Position numbers and translations under genes: made by a program. The notes beneath the pieces are model-generated. The model did no database searches and was not told the DNA's origin. It saw only the letters and a list, made by a program, of their open reading frames with translations. 64,000 nt of DNA from Druceiella hillmani. Its lineage: Eukaryota > Arthropoda > Insecta > Lepidoptera > Hepialidae. The DNA is taken from the NCBI GenBank assembly GCA_039881145.1, contig JAYKKI010000039.1:19958001-20022000 (forward strand). Direction: 5' to 3'. This document shows positions 47,443 to 59,095 of this stretch, one piece after another (positions within the stretch are counted from its first letter, which is position 1; every line of letters begins with the position of its first letter).

Positions 47443-48179
47443 TATGCCACCGACATGATAATTTTTTAAAGCCGAACAAAATTTAATAGCACGAAATTGA
47501 GAATCCGGAAAGAAAATCTGAAAATGAAATGAGAATCCTGGGGTTCCTTTCTTCGAACGTGAACAATAAATGGTCCAACGTCGCCAGATACGTACAAATG
47601 ACCCTCAAAAGAATTCGGAGGGTGGGAGGGAGAAGATGAGGTCGGGGGTGAAGGAAGTAATTTAGAATTTGCTTGTGAAAGAGGAGTGCGAGGTGTCTCG
47701 CGAGGGATTGTATCCTCTGTTTCGGTGCAGGAAGAGTCAGAAGGATGGAATGAAGGAATATTTTTACACTTATTTTTTTACAATTTCTGATTTTTCGTTT
47801 CAATTCCTGTTGAAAGTCCATTATGGTAATAAAGCTAGCTGGGAAAGTAGGAGAAACAAATTCATTATTAGAAGTGGGCGATTTAGAAGGGTCTAGTGGT
47901 TTAGGAGAAATAACTAAATCCATTTTCACAAAGCTGAAGCAGATTCGATTTCACAAAAATGAATAAGACTAAAAATAAACAAAAGAAATAATTTATCGAA
48001 CAGAACACTGGTTGTACCAATAGATGGAATATAGGTTGGAATATAAAAATTAAATGATAATAGATTTAAAATATAAATAATACACATAATCAATAACTTA
48101 TTGCACTAAAATAGAGTAAATACCACGAAAATAATAATGAAATAATCGGGCTGCGAAAAACCTTTCCACTTCGTTTGAT

Positions 48180-48480
48180 GGTATGTCAAAATATGTGTTA
48201 ACTAACAAATATCAATCGTTTTTCTATGACACAAATGACTGATTGAGATTTGCGACTTATTGGTATAAATCTTACGGTAGGTGTTAGACAGATTGATGCC
48301 TTCGGACTGAATGAGATCGAAATTAAAGTGAATTATGATTTTAAGTTCAGTCTATTTAGTACTTTTAATATCCCACTCTCTCTTGAGAAAATCATTATAT
48401 GCCGTCTTGTTCCCGCGCGGGAATAGGTTTTATGAAGTTAACTTCGCACGTTGCAAATATTATTTGTTTCGCACTTTGTC
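48180..48480. repeat. Inverted partner of 21340-21690
   Basis: Reverse complement of the 21.3-kb block with moderate divergence (CTAACAAATATCAATCGTTT, GAGATCGAAATTAAAGTGAA, CCCGCGCGGGAATAGG, ATTATTTGTTTCGCAC). It abuts the 5' end of I-type LINE copy 2. Confidence 0.75.
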
Positions 48481-48512
48481 TTTTACTGATGTAATTCCCA
48501 ATGTATATATAT

Positions 48513-48598
48513 ACATATTTATACGTACGTAACTATATATCATAATACGTAATGTCAATAACGTATTATAATATATAGTTACATACGTATAAATATGT
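48513..48598. repeat. Long hairpin, 38-bp arms, 10-base loop
   Basis: The left arm ACATATTTATACGTACGTAA... (48513-48550) is matched by ...GTTACATACGTATAAATATG (48561-48598) with only two mismatches. The loop is AATGTCAATA. The size is compatible with a short foldback element or a precursor-like stem; there is no evidence of transcription. Confidence 0.95.
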
Positions 48599-49234
48599 CC
48601 TTTTGTTGATGTTAGATCTTTTTTAAATTTTGTGGCATTAGAGATTTAGAGTCAAGGGCTTCTTGACTTTTAAAGTACTTAAAATTGTGAGTTAGAAGTA
48701 CTTATATTAATATTTTTTAGAAAAAAAAAACGTTTGCAGTAGCTTGTACACACCGTCGGTCGTCATTAACTGACAATGTAGTGCAAAAACATTAAAATAT
48801 TTCCATTGGCTGTCTTACCGGACTGGCCAATTTTTCAGGTGGGTAAATAAAAATAATGATATTTTTCGTAAAAAGTTATCATTGTTATTGTTATTTGCAA
48901 CTCAGAATATATTACATAATTTATATTTTACAGACCGTTATTTCAAATTTGTTCTCACAGTAGCGGAGAAGAAAGAATAAGCCATATTTAAAAATATATT
49001 TTTCTATTTTAATTTGTGTTCAAAATTTATTGCTGTGCGGATTATTTTTAGGTTCAAAATATTTTAAGGGAGTTTATCAGTTAAACAGATTTTAATAAAG
49101 GAATAAAAACACTGAAAGGCGCAGTTCGGGTTCGTGTCATGGATTTTTCGTGGAAACGTAGATATAAAATTATGACTACTTTTTCGTATTAATATGTTAT
49201 TTAATTACAAATCTCTTGAGACTGCGGTTACTTA

Positions 49235-49648
49235 TTACATTTGGGTTTGCCGCGCACGATAGATACGTTTGCAGTGCATCTTTCCATGGGAGTACAGCAG
49301 AGCTGTAGCACATCCAGCTTCGATTGTATGTAGGGCTTCGTACGCAACGTCATAATCTCCCGTAACATTGTTTGGTGATCGCAATACATACTCCTCGGGT
49401 ATTGACATGTTGTCATCGATTTGTATACTATCACTGTCTTCTGTATGGATTTCCAACGACGCCTGCATATGATCCGTAGACGTTTGGACAGTCGCTGAAC
49501 ACTGTATGCCCGATGGGCCAGCGACGTAATAGCTTTGTGTCGTTTTTTAATTTTCAGTTTGACACTGTCGTAGTTCCCGCATTTGCTCGGCCTTGAACTT
49601 TTTAAGTTTCTTAAAATTCTCTGGAATAGAGTTTTCTCTGATTTGCAT
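49235..49648 (-). pseudogene. Unassigned 137-codon frame with one internal stop
   Basis: On the minus strand, from an ATG at 49648, the same frame continues to 49235 except for a TAA at 49547-49549. The first part reads MQIRENSIPENFKKLKKFKA then EQMRELRQCQTEN. After the stop it gives YYVAGPSGIQCSATVQ, EIHTEDSDSIQIDDNMSIPE and YDVAYEALHTIEAG. The basic N-terminus and acidic Ser/Asp-rich middle look like a real protein, but I do not recognise it. It lies in a copy B insertion absent from copy A, so it may belong to a mobile element. Confidence 0.35.
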
Positions 49649-51555
49649 TTTCTATAGTTCCGAGGACATTTACAATTTATATGAGACGACCTTTTACTTT
49701 TTTTTTGTTAATTTTTCATTTTAAATTGATTTTAATCATATTCCGCCTAATTTTACCTCCTAGTGCTCAAGTTCTTTACAATGACATCCAAATCAACATC
49801 CTAGCTAAACAAGTTTTTCCATTATATACATTTATAGCTTTACACAACGCTAATTCACAACAATTTTGCGCATGCACTACACTAGTCCGCTGATATTACA
49901 GGTAAAATAAATGCTACACGACAAACACTGACAGAAATACTCTAGCCGTTTTCAATCATTGTTAATGAATTGTTAGTCTCATAGTTATTAGCGATTGTAA
50001 TATTTACATATTTTGAAACACAAAAAGTTCGACCGGCTATCGTCTACTTAACGAGCAAATAGACGTTTTCACGTCTAAATATTAGCTATTTAAAAGTTAT
50101 TTATGACCAGAAATATATTACTCAGTTGTATATCCAAAGACACATTATTTTATAGTATGCTAAAATCATTATATACGATAAAATGAAGGCCATTTGTAAT
50201 TATAAAGAAAATATGTCATAATGAAAGATGTCAAAATTTATTTTTAAGGTTGGTAGAATTTATTGTTTTCTGACATTGACAGTCTCTGTGTTGACAGTGA
50301 GATAATGAAATGACAAAGTAATTTTAAAACGAATTTACATTTTTGCCCAACGTTTATTATAATGAGATATTCTGTCTGATGTAGATTGTGATGTACGCGA
50401 TGTGTACGCTCTAGACAATTGCCCCATTGACGGACCTTTCTCGCCATACCTGATAGAACAGTAAGTATATCTCTATACATTGTTTTCAATTCGTCCATAA
50501 TGAAACTGAACCAAATTCATAGTTTAAAGCAACACTAATTACATTTTTACTACTCATATTAGTTTTAGAATGTATAATCTTTGAAGTTTGAATGTTAGAC
50601 ATTACGACTGGACTTAGGAACAAGTTCCGTTTGGCAAAATCGCGTATTTTCCGGTTCTCTTTGGCGCTCTGCCCTCACTATGCATGGTAAAATATTATTT
50701 AGGATATTGTTTATGTTACGTTACTTTAATCTAGCACGTAAAAAATAGTATAAATGAAAAAAAACATAGTAAGTTGCAAAATAAAATATAACAATGATTA
50801 GTCTTTTAAATAAAATACTTGTTGAGAAAAATTATTGCCTTTAATTAACAATTACAGAGTACAATCTACATTCTTGCTGTTCGCTGAAGTGAAAATCAAA
50901 ATATAATAAATCTTTCCTACATTAAATTCTCAAAACAGACATGTCTCTCTTGACTTGCATTGATGTAAGGAATTAATTAATACACAATACCCTATAAATT
51001 TATTATAATCTGAAAAACTACATTTGAAGAAACCTGCGAGTATAATGCGCAACAATCATGAGCAGTGGCATAAAACCTTACAATTCGATTTAGGAACATA
51101 GAGCTTGCATTTTAATTTTTGTTGTTAAAATGTTGCGATAATTAAATGGCTTAACATTGCTCAGATCCTGTTCAAGTATAGTGAGATAGGTTTTTTAAAT
51201 AATCTTTTTTTAGATCCATGTGCGAGAAGAAAAGTAATAAAATATACCTTATTTTACATTTATTACCTCTGTATATAGGAAACATTATAAAATAGATGGT
51301 AATTTTTTGATATTTATACTATTCTTTTTAAAATGTTACCTTGACACAGTATATAGTTTTAAAAATAACTTTTTTGTCTAGTAACATATCTTCAAGTATA
51401 TTTATTTCCGAAGTCGGTATTAGTAATTCGAAAGCATCACCAAGAACTTTATGTGAGATGGATCTACATAATTGAATTTTCTTCCCTCTAAACATATTAG
51501 AGAATGCTTTTACCGCTCTTTCCATTTGAAGTTATTTAATAGTGTTATATACAGA

Positions 51556-51591
51556 GTTTTCAATTTCGATTTATTAATTGAAATTGAAAAC
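51556..51591. repeat. Perfect hairpin, 12-bp arms, 12-base loop
   Basis: GTTTTCAATTTC, loop GATTTATTAATT, then GAAATTGAAAAC, in a copy B insertion. Confidence 0.9.
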
Positions 51592-53573
51592 CATTCTTTG
51601 TCAGGTGACAGAGATCGGGTTCCTTGAGAGTGGAGGTGACCTGGCTATATATATATAGCTCCTTCTAACGTATCAGGTGTGCACTCTCTGTCTCTGTTTA
51701 AATGTAAAATCCGAAACATGCATTAAAAATATGAAAACATGTACTACATTGGTTGATGAATCGATGGTGGAACTAATAGTGGTCTTAGATCTCTCTCCTC
51801 AAGTGAAAAATTAATATCTTTCGTAGCTTTTAGACTTTATATATTTTCAGGTTACACACTTCAGTTACATCAAAATTAAACAGATCAACAAACGCATACC
51901 GGATCAGTTTTTGCTTTGTTAGTAAATAAATATCGAACTGTTCATTTCTCAATCTGTGACATTAAACTATTTCGATGTCAGTTTTGTCGGTCTCTTTGAC
52001 GTGAAAATTGTTGAAGCACAGCAGTAAAATGATTACGTACAATTTTATTGGACCGACCAAGTCTAATTTTTTGCTTGTGCATTTCTTTGTAAACTGATAA
52101 GAATAGAATTACCGAAATAATTAAGTAAAGCTTTCTGCAACAAACATGACGATGGGGAGGGTGGTTGCAAAAATATTTATAAAGACATTTTTAAACATTG
52201 TGATGGGTTAGTATTGTTTTGATAGTTTGATAAATGTATATGTGTGTATGTACCAAATATATATAGCATACTGGTATATATACTAAGTTTGACCCGTGAC
52301 ATTGGTTGAATTACTTTCAGTATTTAACTGTATTGTGCAAGCAGCATATCCCAACTTCTGAAAGATGACATCTGGTTTCAGCGATTAGTGTGAACAAACA
52401 AATAATCAAAGTTTTCCATTTTGTATATAATATAGCTGTACATTTAGAGTATGTACATTTCAGTTTTATTTAAATAAATATAGTTTTATGAAAATGCATT
52501 TGTGTATATTATTTTTGTGGTTTCAGTTTCAGTGGTTCTAGCAATAAAATAAAATTAGTATTTGAGCATTAAAATTAATCATTCAGTGACGGAATGCTGC
52601 CACTTTCTGTATATAGCGTTGAAGTTAATGTTAACATTATTTTTAATGTAATATTTGGTTTTTACACACTTTAACCATTTTCTTTATCGATTGTGTTTAT
52701 TTACTGATTCTCTGTGCTCTTTTTCACTGAACTACACTTTATTCTTATGCAATTATATTTTTTGCAGTCTTCCGAAGACTTCTTACTCTACAAAACTTTA
52801 TATATTATTGTTTTTCCACACAAAGCCATTGTCGCTTACTGGATTCTATAAATTTTTGTGTTGTCTTTAAATTTTTCCATGAGATTACTTTAGTAGCAAT
52901 AAGTACCCCACCTATGTGATCAGATTCTTAAGGGGGCGGTCAATTTTCCCAAAACTCTTTCCTTAATCTCCCTGGTTACTCTAAAGGTATCTAATAGAGC
53001 TGATATCTAAATATCTACAAAACATCATTATAACGCAACGTACTGCTATGTGTACTTTTAATACCATCATTAAAAGGAAACTCGGAATTAATGTTCTTGC
53101 TACACTTTGTAAACAAAGTTGCGATCATAACATTTCCTAAATAATAAAATCATATTTTATTTGCCACTATATAAAGAGATATCGAAAAATTGTTATTAAA
53201 TTTTTGAAAGACTAATTTCTCGCTTGATTATTCTGCAATATTTCATGAACTGCGGCACATATAAAACTAATTTTTTGTTTAAAATAATTTCAAATAAATT
53301 TTCTAAAGAAACATAAGTTATATGTATCCAAGTTATATGCAAATACTTGAAAAAAATTCATAAAATTGTGAAAAAAATACGAAGTGTCGAATCGATATGT
53401 CGTTGACCGCACACAGCAAAAAAATTATTACAGTAAAATTAATTATATTTTAATTTTATAACTTACTTTGTTTTATGTGGTGTAAAATTCTGAAAAAGGT
53501 GGTGTAATTTTCATGAACATAAAATGAAATTATTCAAGAACAAACATGAAAAACTTTATTTCATCATATATTA

Positions 53574-54568
53574 CGAGGGGCGGCTGAAAAGCTTTGAGCC
53601 TAAGATATTAGAAATGCTGACAGAAATGTAGAAAAAAATGATTTTTCAATGTAATCTCCTCTATTTCAATACATTTCTTACATTTATTAAAAAGGGCTTT
53701 TAACCCAGTCTGCACTGTAGGGTGGGTGGTTTATTTCGTCAAATCCTGTCCCAGCAAGGGCACGCTTTGCAACTCGCGCAGTATGGACGGGCAAAAACAG
53801 GACTCCTTTTGTTTCCTTCTTCTTTTCTCGACAACCACTTAACGCACTTCTGGCAACAATGCGGCATAATTGTCCCCATTCATTGTAGTATTTTTAGGAA
53901 GGTAGTCGAACAAAATTCCTTCACAATTCCAAAAAACAGTGGCCATGAGCTTTGACGCTGATCTTTCCACTTTGAACTTCCATGGCGGCTTTTCTCCCTT
54001 TTCTATCCATTGCATTGATTCCTGTTTTGACTCCGGATCTTACTGTCAAATCTATGTTTCATAAGAAATGACAAGACAAGAAAAACATCATCAGGATCAT
54101 AGATGTCCAAAAACTCTTGTGAAGTTGTGACTTGATGCTGCTTGTCCATGGGGTGAGCGTTTTCGACACTCATCGCACGCACACCTTTTTCATATGCAAA
54201 TATGACTGATTCATTCCTTGCCCATGGCTTCAGCTATCTGCTACAACTTGATTTGCCAATCTTGGAGAACAAATTTTTTTACTTTTTCAATGTTTTCTTC
54301 GGTAACGGCGGTGTTTGGGCATCCCGACCTGGGATCATCTTCAAACGACTCCCTGCCGTGTTTGAACTCTCAGCTCCAACGTTTTATGGTCATAAATAAA
54401 GGTGCAGATTTCCCATAAACTGCTGACATCTTTTCAAATATTTCTGTCGGTGTTTTTTTCTTTTTTGTAAGGAATTTTATGACAGCTCTGTACTCCAATT
54501 TCGTGCAAAGTGCGGATGACTCGGACATGGTGACATTTATGGTCTCAAAACTTTTCAGTTGCCCCTCG
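53574..54568 (-). mobile_element. Mariner element, nearly intact ends, dead transposase
   Basis: The ends are CGAGGGGCGGCTGAAAAGCT at 53574 and, in reverse complement from 54568, CGAGGGGCAACTGAAAAGTT. TA duplications flank both (53572-53573 and 54569-54570). At 995 bp the length is slightly under a typical mariner of about 1.3 kb, so it has internal deletions. It was inserted into the copy B-specific segment. Confidence 0.9.
53690..54528 (-). pseudogene. Mariner transposase, frameshifted
   Basis: From an ATG at 54528: ALCTKLEYRAVIKFLTKKKK, TPTEIFEKMSAVYGKSAP and TIKRWS, the first helix-turn-helix of mariner transposases. After a frameshift come EFKHGRESFEDDPRSGCPNT and AVTEENIEKVKKFVLQD (second helix-turn-helix region). 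Further on, scraps around DDVFLSCHF, and INHPPYSADWVKSPF in place of the HPPYSPDLAPSDY block, mark the catalytic end: the third catalytic residue is not preserved and a stop follows. Several frameshifts are present. It could still act as a source of ends for mobilisation by a related transposase, but does not encode one. Confidence 0.85.
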
Positions 54569-54570
54569 TA

Positions 54571-56190
54571 CCATAGTACTACCAGAACCTGGGTGAAATA
54601 GTATTTATTACTCGAATTGTATACTTCCATTTATACATACATAATCTCCGAAATACTAAAAAATATTAAATTCATCTGACAAGTGAAAGCATTCCAAAAA
54701 TATAAGCTTTGTTCTTTACATGGTGCACTTTTGTAGTTTGTTGTAATTCTTTGGTAGGAAACATTTTTTTTTTATTATTGTGTCACAAAGTACATTTTAT
54801 ACTAAATCTAAAAAAATTATTAGCTCTGTGAATATGTAATATTATCATTACTTTGGAACTTAAAACTTTACAAATTGTTCCTTTTCCTACATAGATCTCA
54901 CAAAACAAACCGCACAGTTCACGAACAATGGTCGACTGATTTCAGTTATATTATTTATTTTAATAACTTCACTCAAATAATGGCAGTGCCAAGCTAATTA
55001 TTTTAGTTCAATATTTATCTCAATGTCATAACAAAGATGACAAGTCGTAATTCATTCATATTTATTGCTTAAACTCATTTTAAACTTCTGCACAATCATT
55101 TTTTCATTTTATGCCACATATTGGGCACTCGGGCCATCTACGGGTTATTGTTTTCATAAGTTTAATGAAACCGACTTGACAGAACACATATATGTCTCTA
55201 ATAATAGCTGGTTGTATATTTAATCGCACTGTCTTCTGTATGTTTTTAGAGTTCTGTAACAACAAACAAATCTTGTAATTTCATTATGTCCATCAATATG
55301 TCACAGGCTTGTAACTTGGTCATTTCTCACACTTTTGCGAAGTAATTTTGTAGGTATATTTTAGTTAATTCATGGATAGAGGAGCAGTATCATTGTTAAA
55401 CAAAAAATCTTTCAGGTTGTGTACTTTAATTTAAAATCGGGGTGAATATTTTCCCACATATTTCATCCAATGTCATTCTTGAAAGGGTTTTTAAAAATGT
55501 AATAAATTATATCAAACATATTTTTGAAGGTTTGCAGCCTCAGCTCTTAAAGTTTTTTCATTCCGTCTGTGGGTCCTAAAACTAACTGAAAGTTTTTGGG
55601 TTTTTTTATTGAGATGAAATTAATTGCACAGGTATAAATAAGTTAATGACACAAAATCAAATATGAGGTGAAATTTAGAAAATATTTTTTCAAAATCGAT
55701 TAATAATCCATAAAATTAAAAAAGTTATCGTACTATATGTGCACAGATTTAAAACTGCATGTTTTTATAATATCTTGTAAAATTAAAATGCTGTCAATAT
55801 TTGTAATTTAATTACCATGGTAGGTTGTATAAATTTGTATAAAACCACTTTTGGTAATTTTTTTATTTTTTCACATTATTTGTCAGATATAAGCATTCAA
55901 ACTCATTTGCAATGTATTCCTAACCATACTGAATTTCCAACGTTATTTTAAAAAAATTTTGATGAGAATTGTAGCAACTACTTTCAATAAAAATTGGTGC
56001 AGTTAAGTTGTATTTAGTAATTTATAAAACATAACTTAAAAGGTTTTATTGCTTCATTATGCTTTGCAATAAAAAAAAGTTGTAATCTTGAGGAATTATT
56101 ATATGGATACAATAATACTACCGATAATATAAAAACGCACGTGTGTTGAGCAGACCACGCTTTTCTAGTGCTGACTAAAAATATAGCCCG
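54571..56190. other. No gene seen
   Basis: AT-rich unique sequence within the copy B insertion. Confidence 0.5.
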
Positions 56191-56200
56191 ATGCATACAG

Positions 56201-56238
56201 TATAAATAGAGGCCAGGCAGGAGGGGAGCGCCCTGGCC
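56201..56238 (+). promoter_or_regulatory. TATA-box-like element followed by a GC hairpin
   Basis: TATAAATA (56201-56208) is followed at once by GGCCAGG...CCTGGCC (56211-56238), at the left of a GC-rich island of about 170 bp (56195-56370) in otherwise AT-rich DNA. A 66-codon frame starts at 56244 but matches nothing known. It could be a promoter of a decayed element (such as an LTR) or of a small RNA gene. Nothing downstream confirms this. Confidence 0.25.
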
Positions 56239-57372
56239 GCACCGTGTGTCGGCATATTTTGCATTGCTTTGCTCGCTCTAAAGCTAGACAGGCCGGACAT
56301 ATAAATATTTGGCTGATCATGACTGCAAGAAGCCAAACATGTCTGGGGTCTAAAGTCGGACTGGCATCAGGTACAGAACAAAATAAAAAAATATATGTAC
56401 TTACATCTCGAATTTTGTTTCGCAAAACGAGAGCTATCTTATAAGTAACTTATGTTACATTAGCTTAGCCTGCGACTTCGATTATGTGGACATTAAAAAA
56501 AATTTGTTAAGCTTACCAAAGATTAATACATGTGACGCCATCTATTATAATAATTATGAAAGTAAACTTTTTTAAATATATTGGCATATCTTTTTTCTAG
56601 TTGGCTTATTGTGATGGAACATAACCTATGTGAATCCCAGACTTAGCAGACTCCGCCTGCGAAAATTTCACGTGCAAGTGAGTAAATCAATAATTTTGTG
56701 TCTTACTACTTTGTTGTGTTCCCCTAAATAATTTTTCGTAAATACCTTCTATGTAGAGATGGGCAAATTCTACAGTTTTATTTGTATATGCAGGCACGCA
56801 CGTGGTTGCCAACTTACCTCTAAACACGTTCATGCTAGGGGTTGCCGACTTGCTTCTAAACACATTCAAAAAAGTTATGGAAGAAAAGACCTGCATACCC
56901 GTGAATTAATAATTATATTGTCAATCTTTTCACAGTTTGCATCTAATCATCTCATAAAAAGATATTTATTTAGTAGGAGACATCAGTCATCAGATGACAG
57001 GTGCAAAATTGCTTTCAAATTAACAAATTGTAGCTGTTTTGTTTTTCAATATACGGCAAACTTAAACTAACAGTTCATGGATGTATCTTTTGGGAGAGGG
57101 CAAGAATGCTGACAAGATCAATTCTAAACTGTGTTAAAAAACTTATGTACCTTAACCCAGTTTGACGCGAACTACAATAATCAAGTTATTTACAAGCGCG
57201 TTGAGTTAAGTAATTTGAGAGGAGGATAATTTTTAGAATTATTTTTATAGCTACAGAAAAGAATAGGAACAACAGAAAATATTAAAACACATGTCTGACT
57301 GAATCGACATGTTTTTAATGCTTTCACTGAATCGTCTTTCTCCTATGATAATTATCATCTCAAGCTTAAGAG

Positions 57373-58460
57373 TTGTGTTGCCTATTGTTCAGTAAATATA
57401 CTGAAAGTCTAAACGAGCTTTTCTCTGATGAACCTGCGACAACATCTCAAACTTCTATGAAAAGAGGTCGGAAAGCTTTGGATAGATGTCAGTTGTGTAT
57501 AATAGATTCTGTTTTTGTTCCTCAGACTGCAATAGAAGCAATGGGTCTCAGTGTTGATGAATTTTTAACAATGAAGTCATCAACATAACATGTTTGAAAA
57601 CAGACTTGGAAGGTGAGAGCAGAAGTTATAAAAACTGACTTTCGGAATAATATTTCTGAAATCGTGACAATCTGAATGTGTTACCAAATTATTACCTCTG
57701 GTCTGGATGATAGAAGTTCGAGGAAAGAATGACTGGCGATTTTATTATTACCTATGAATATCTAAGAACACCTAAATAATAAGAACAACTAAAATATATG
57801 AGAACAACTTCTCGCTGTACAAAAACCAGACAGTTAAGGAAAAGAACAAGCTTTAGCTCATTCAAAAGTACTTGAATATTGGGATTTCAGTGACAAGGTA
57901 CAGATAATGTGCTGCAATACGATGGCTTTTAATACAGGTCGTTTTAATGGAGTTCATGCTCCCTTGGAACAAAGATTAGAACGAGTTGTTACTTTTTGTA
58001 TGTCATCATTATCTTTACAACCTCCTTTTGAAAAGCATTTTTGAAGCGAAAATTCCTCAAGTTACTTGCAGCCCAGATATACTTCTTTGTAAAAAGTTTA
58101 AACAATTGGAAACTAATCAAAATACTATCCAAATGTATCTTTATATATTTTTACGAAATCCGTGCAGGTGCCCGCACTGTTTTCGTAAAGATACATTTAA
58201 ATGAGAAGGAAATTGACAAACCCAAAGTTTCATAGGGCCGAACTAAAAAAAACTTTTGTAGGAGATGTTTTTTGTAGACTTGTCGATTTGTATTTATTTT
58301 TGGGTGAAGATTATGTAAAACGCTTGATTAGGCCACACGGTGCTATGCAGCAAGCGAGATGGATAGCATGGGAAGGATGAACAAGGATTGCTAAACATGT
58401 CTTTGTTCATTGCACTATCATATGTTAAATCGTGGCTTAATTGCAGTTTAGCATTAAAAG
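57373..58460 (+). pseudogene. Relic of a multicopy arthropod transposase-like family
   Basis: In shifting frames the blocks appear in the family's order: KVQIMCCNTMAFNTGRFNGV and HAPLEQRLERVV (usually CFDTTASNTGxxxGACVLLE), FEAKIPQVTCSPDILLCKKF (usually GPSSxPDIxLFKRF), DLYLFLGEDYVKRLI, and RPHGAMQQARWIAWEG (usually FxAPGAMHxARWMAK). Proteins with this pattern are found in many copies in arthropod and cnidarian genomes and behave like transposase genes, though I cannot name the superfamily. The usual ACRHH block is destroyed. The leading 71-codon frame (LSVDEFLTMKSS) probably belongs to the same relic. It lies in a copy B insertion. Confidence 0.5.
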
Positions 58461-58746
58461 CATCAAATTAAGGTTTATGTTTTTTTAAAAGGTTCCAAAA
58501 AATATAATGAAATTGACAAATATATTTCAAAAGACGCTTTGAATAACACTTATGGTATTTGTGTGATTAAATTGCCTTCTTAGCTCTTTTTAATGACAAA
58601 GTTGATGACTAAAGAGATACAACCCATCTAAGGAAGAAATATTAAACTCTATGTATGGTAAGGTCCTATTTTAATAACATCTTTTAAACCTCACCTTAAA
58701 CAAACGATAATCAAATCTTAAACCTATCTTTTAATTTTGGTTGTAG

Positions 58747-59095
58747 AAAAATCTTTGGACGATTTTGTATCAAAGAAGAGTCTAAACTTGTTTTTACACA
58801 GGAAGATCGGTTTTACAAGAAACATGACAGTTTTTTGCGAGAAAGTGTTTCTTTCTGGAAGGAAAATACAGCCTATTTGGAAGCCCGGAGAAAAACGTCA
58901 TTCTCGAAGGGTGTAAATGACACTGACGAAAGGGCAGTTGAGCTGGTACAAGATTTTCACAATTCGATCACCGCAGAGGAAGAGCAGAAACAATTTCTGC
59001 TATGTTGCGTGCCAGAACACAGAAAGCTATACCCTGGTTGCAAAAAAATGAGTAAAAAAGTATCCGTAACAGATTGGTATTTTTTAAAATATTAG
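58747..59095 (+). CDS. Open exon-like segment of about 115 codons, unassigned
   Basis: After acceptor TTTTGGTTGTAG (58746) the frame is open to a TAG at 59093. It includes ESKLVFTQEDRFYKKHDSFL, RESVSFWKENTAYLEA, DTDERAVELVQDFHNSITAE and EQKQFLLCCVPEHRKLYP. Base composition is clearly coding-like, and no stop occurs in contrast to the neighbouring relic. It has no in-frame ATG near its start, which suits an internal exon, and a weak donor (AAAAAA|GTATCC, about 59062) would end it. I recognise no family. It may be the remnant of a second gene of the inserted element or a host exon. Confidence 0.35.

Larger units (their letters stand above)
45270..48170 (-). mobile_element. I-type LINE, copy 2 (internally deleted)
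   Basis: Same family as the element at 30055-33641, on the same strand, with its 5' end near 48170 (CCACGAAAATAATAATGAA and CCTTTCCACTTCG). It preserves ORF1 zinc knuckles and, unlike copy 1, an RNase H domain at its 3' side. Most of the endonuclease and RT is missing or scrambled: only FRKPR-like WGTPKSW and LKPHKN scraps remain at 45895-46125. It sits immediately to the left of the duplicated segment's copy B. Confidence 0.8.
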
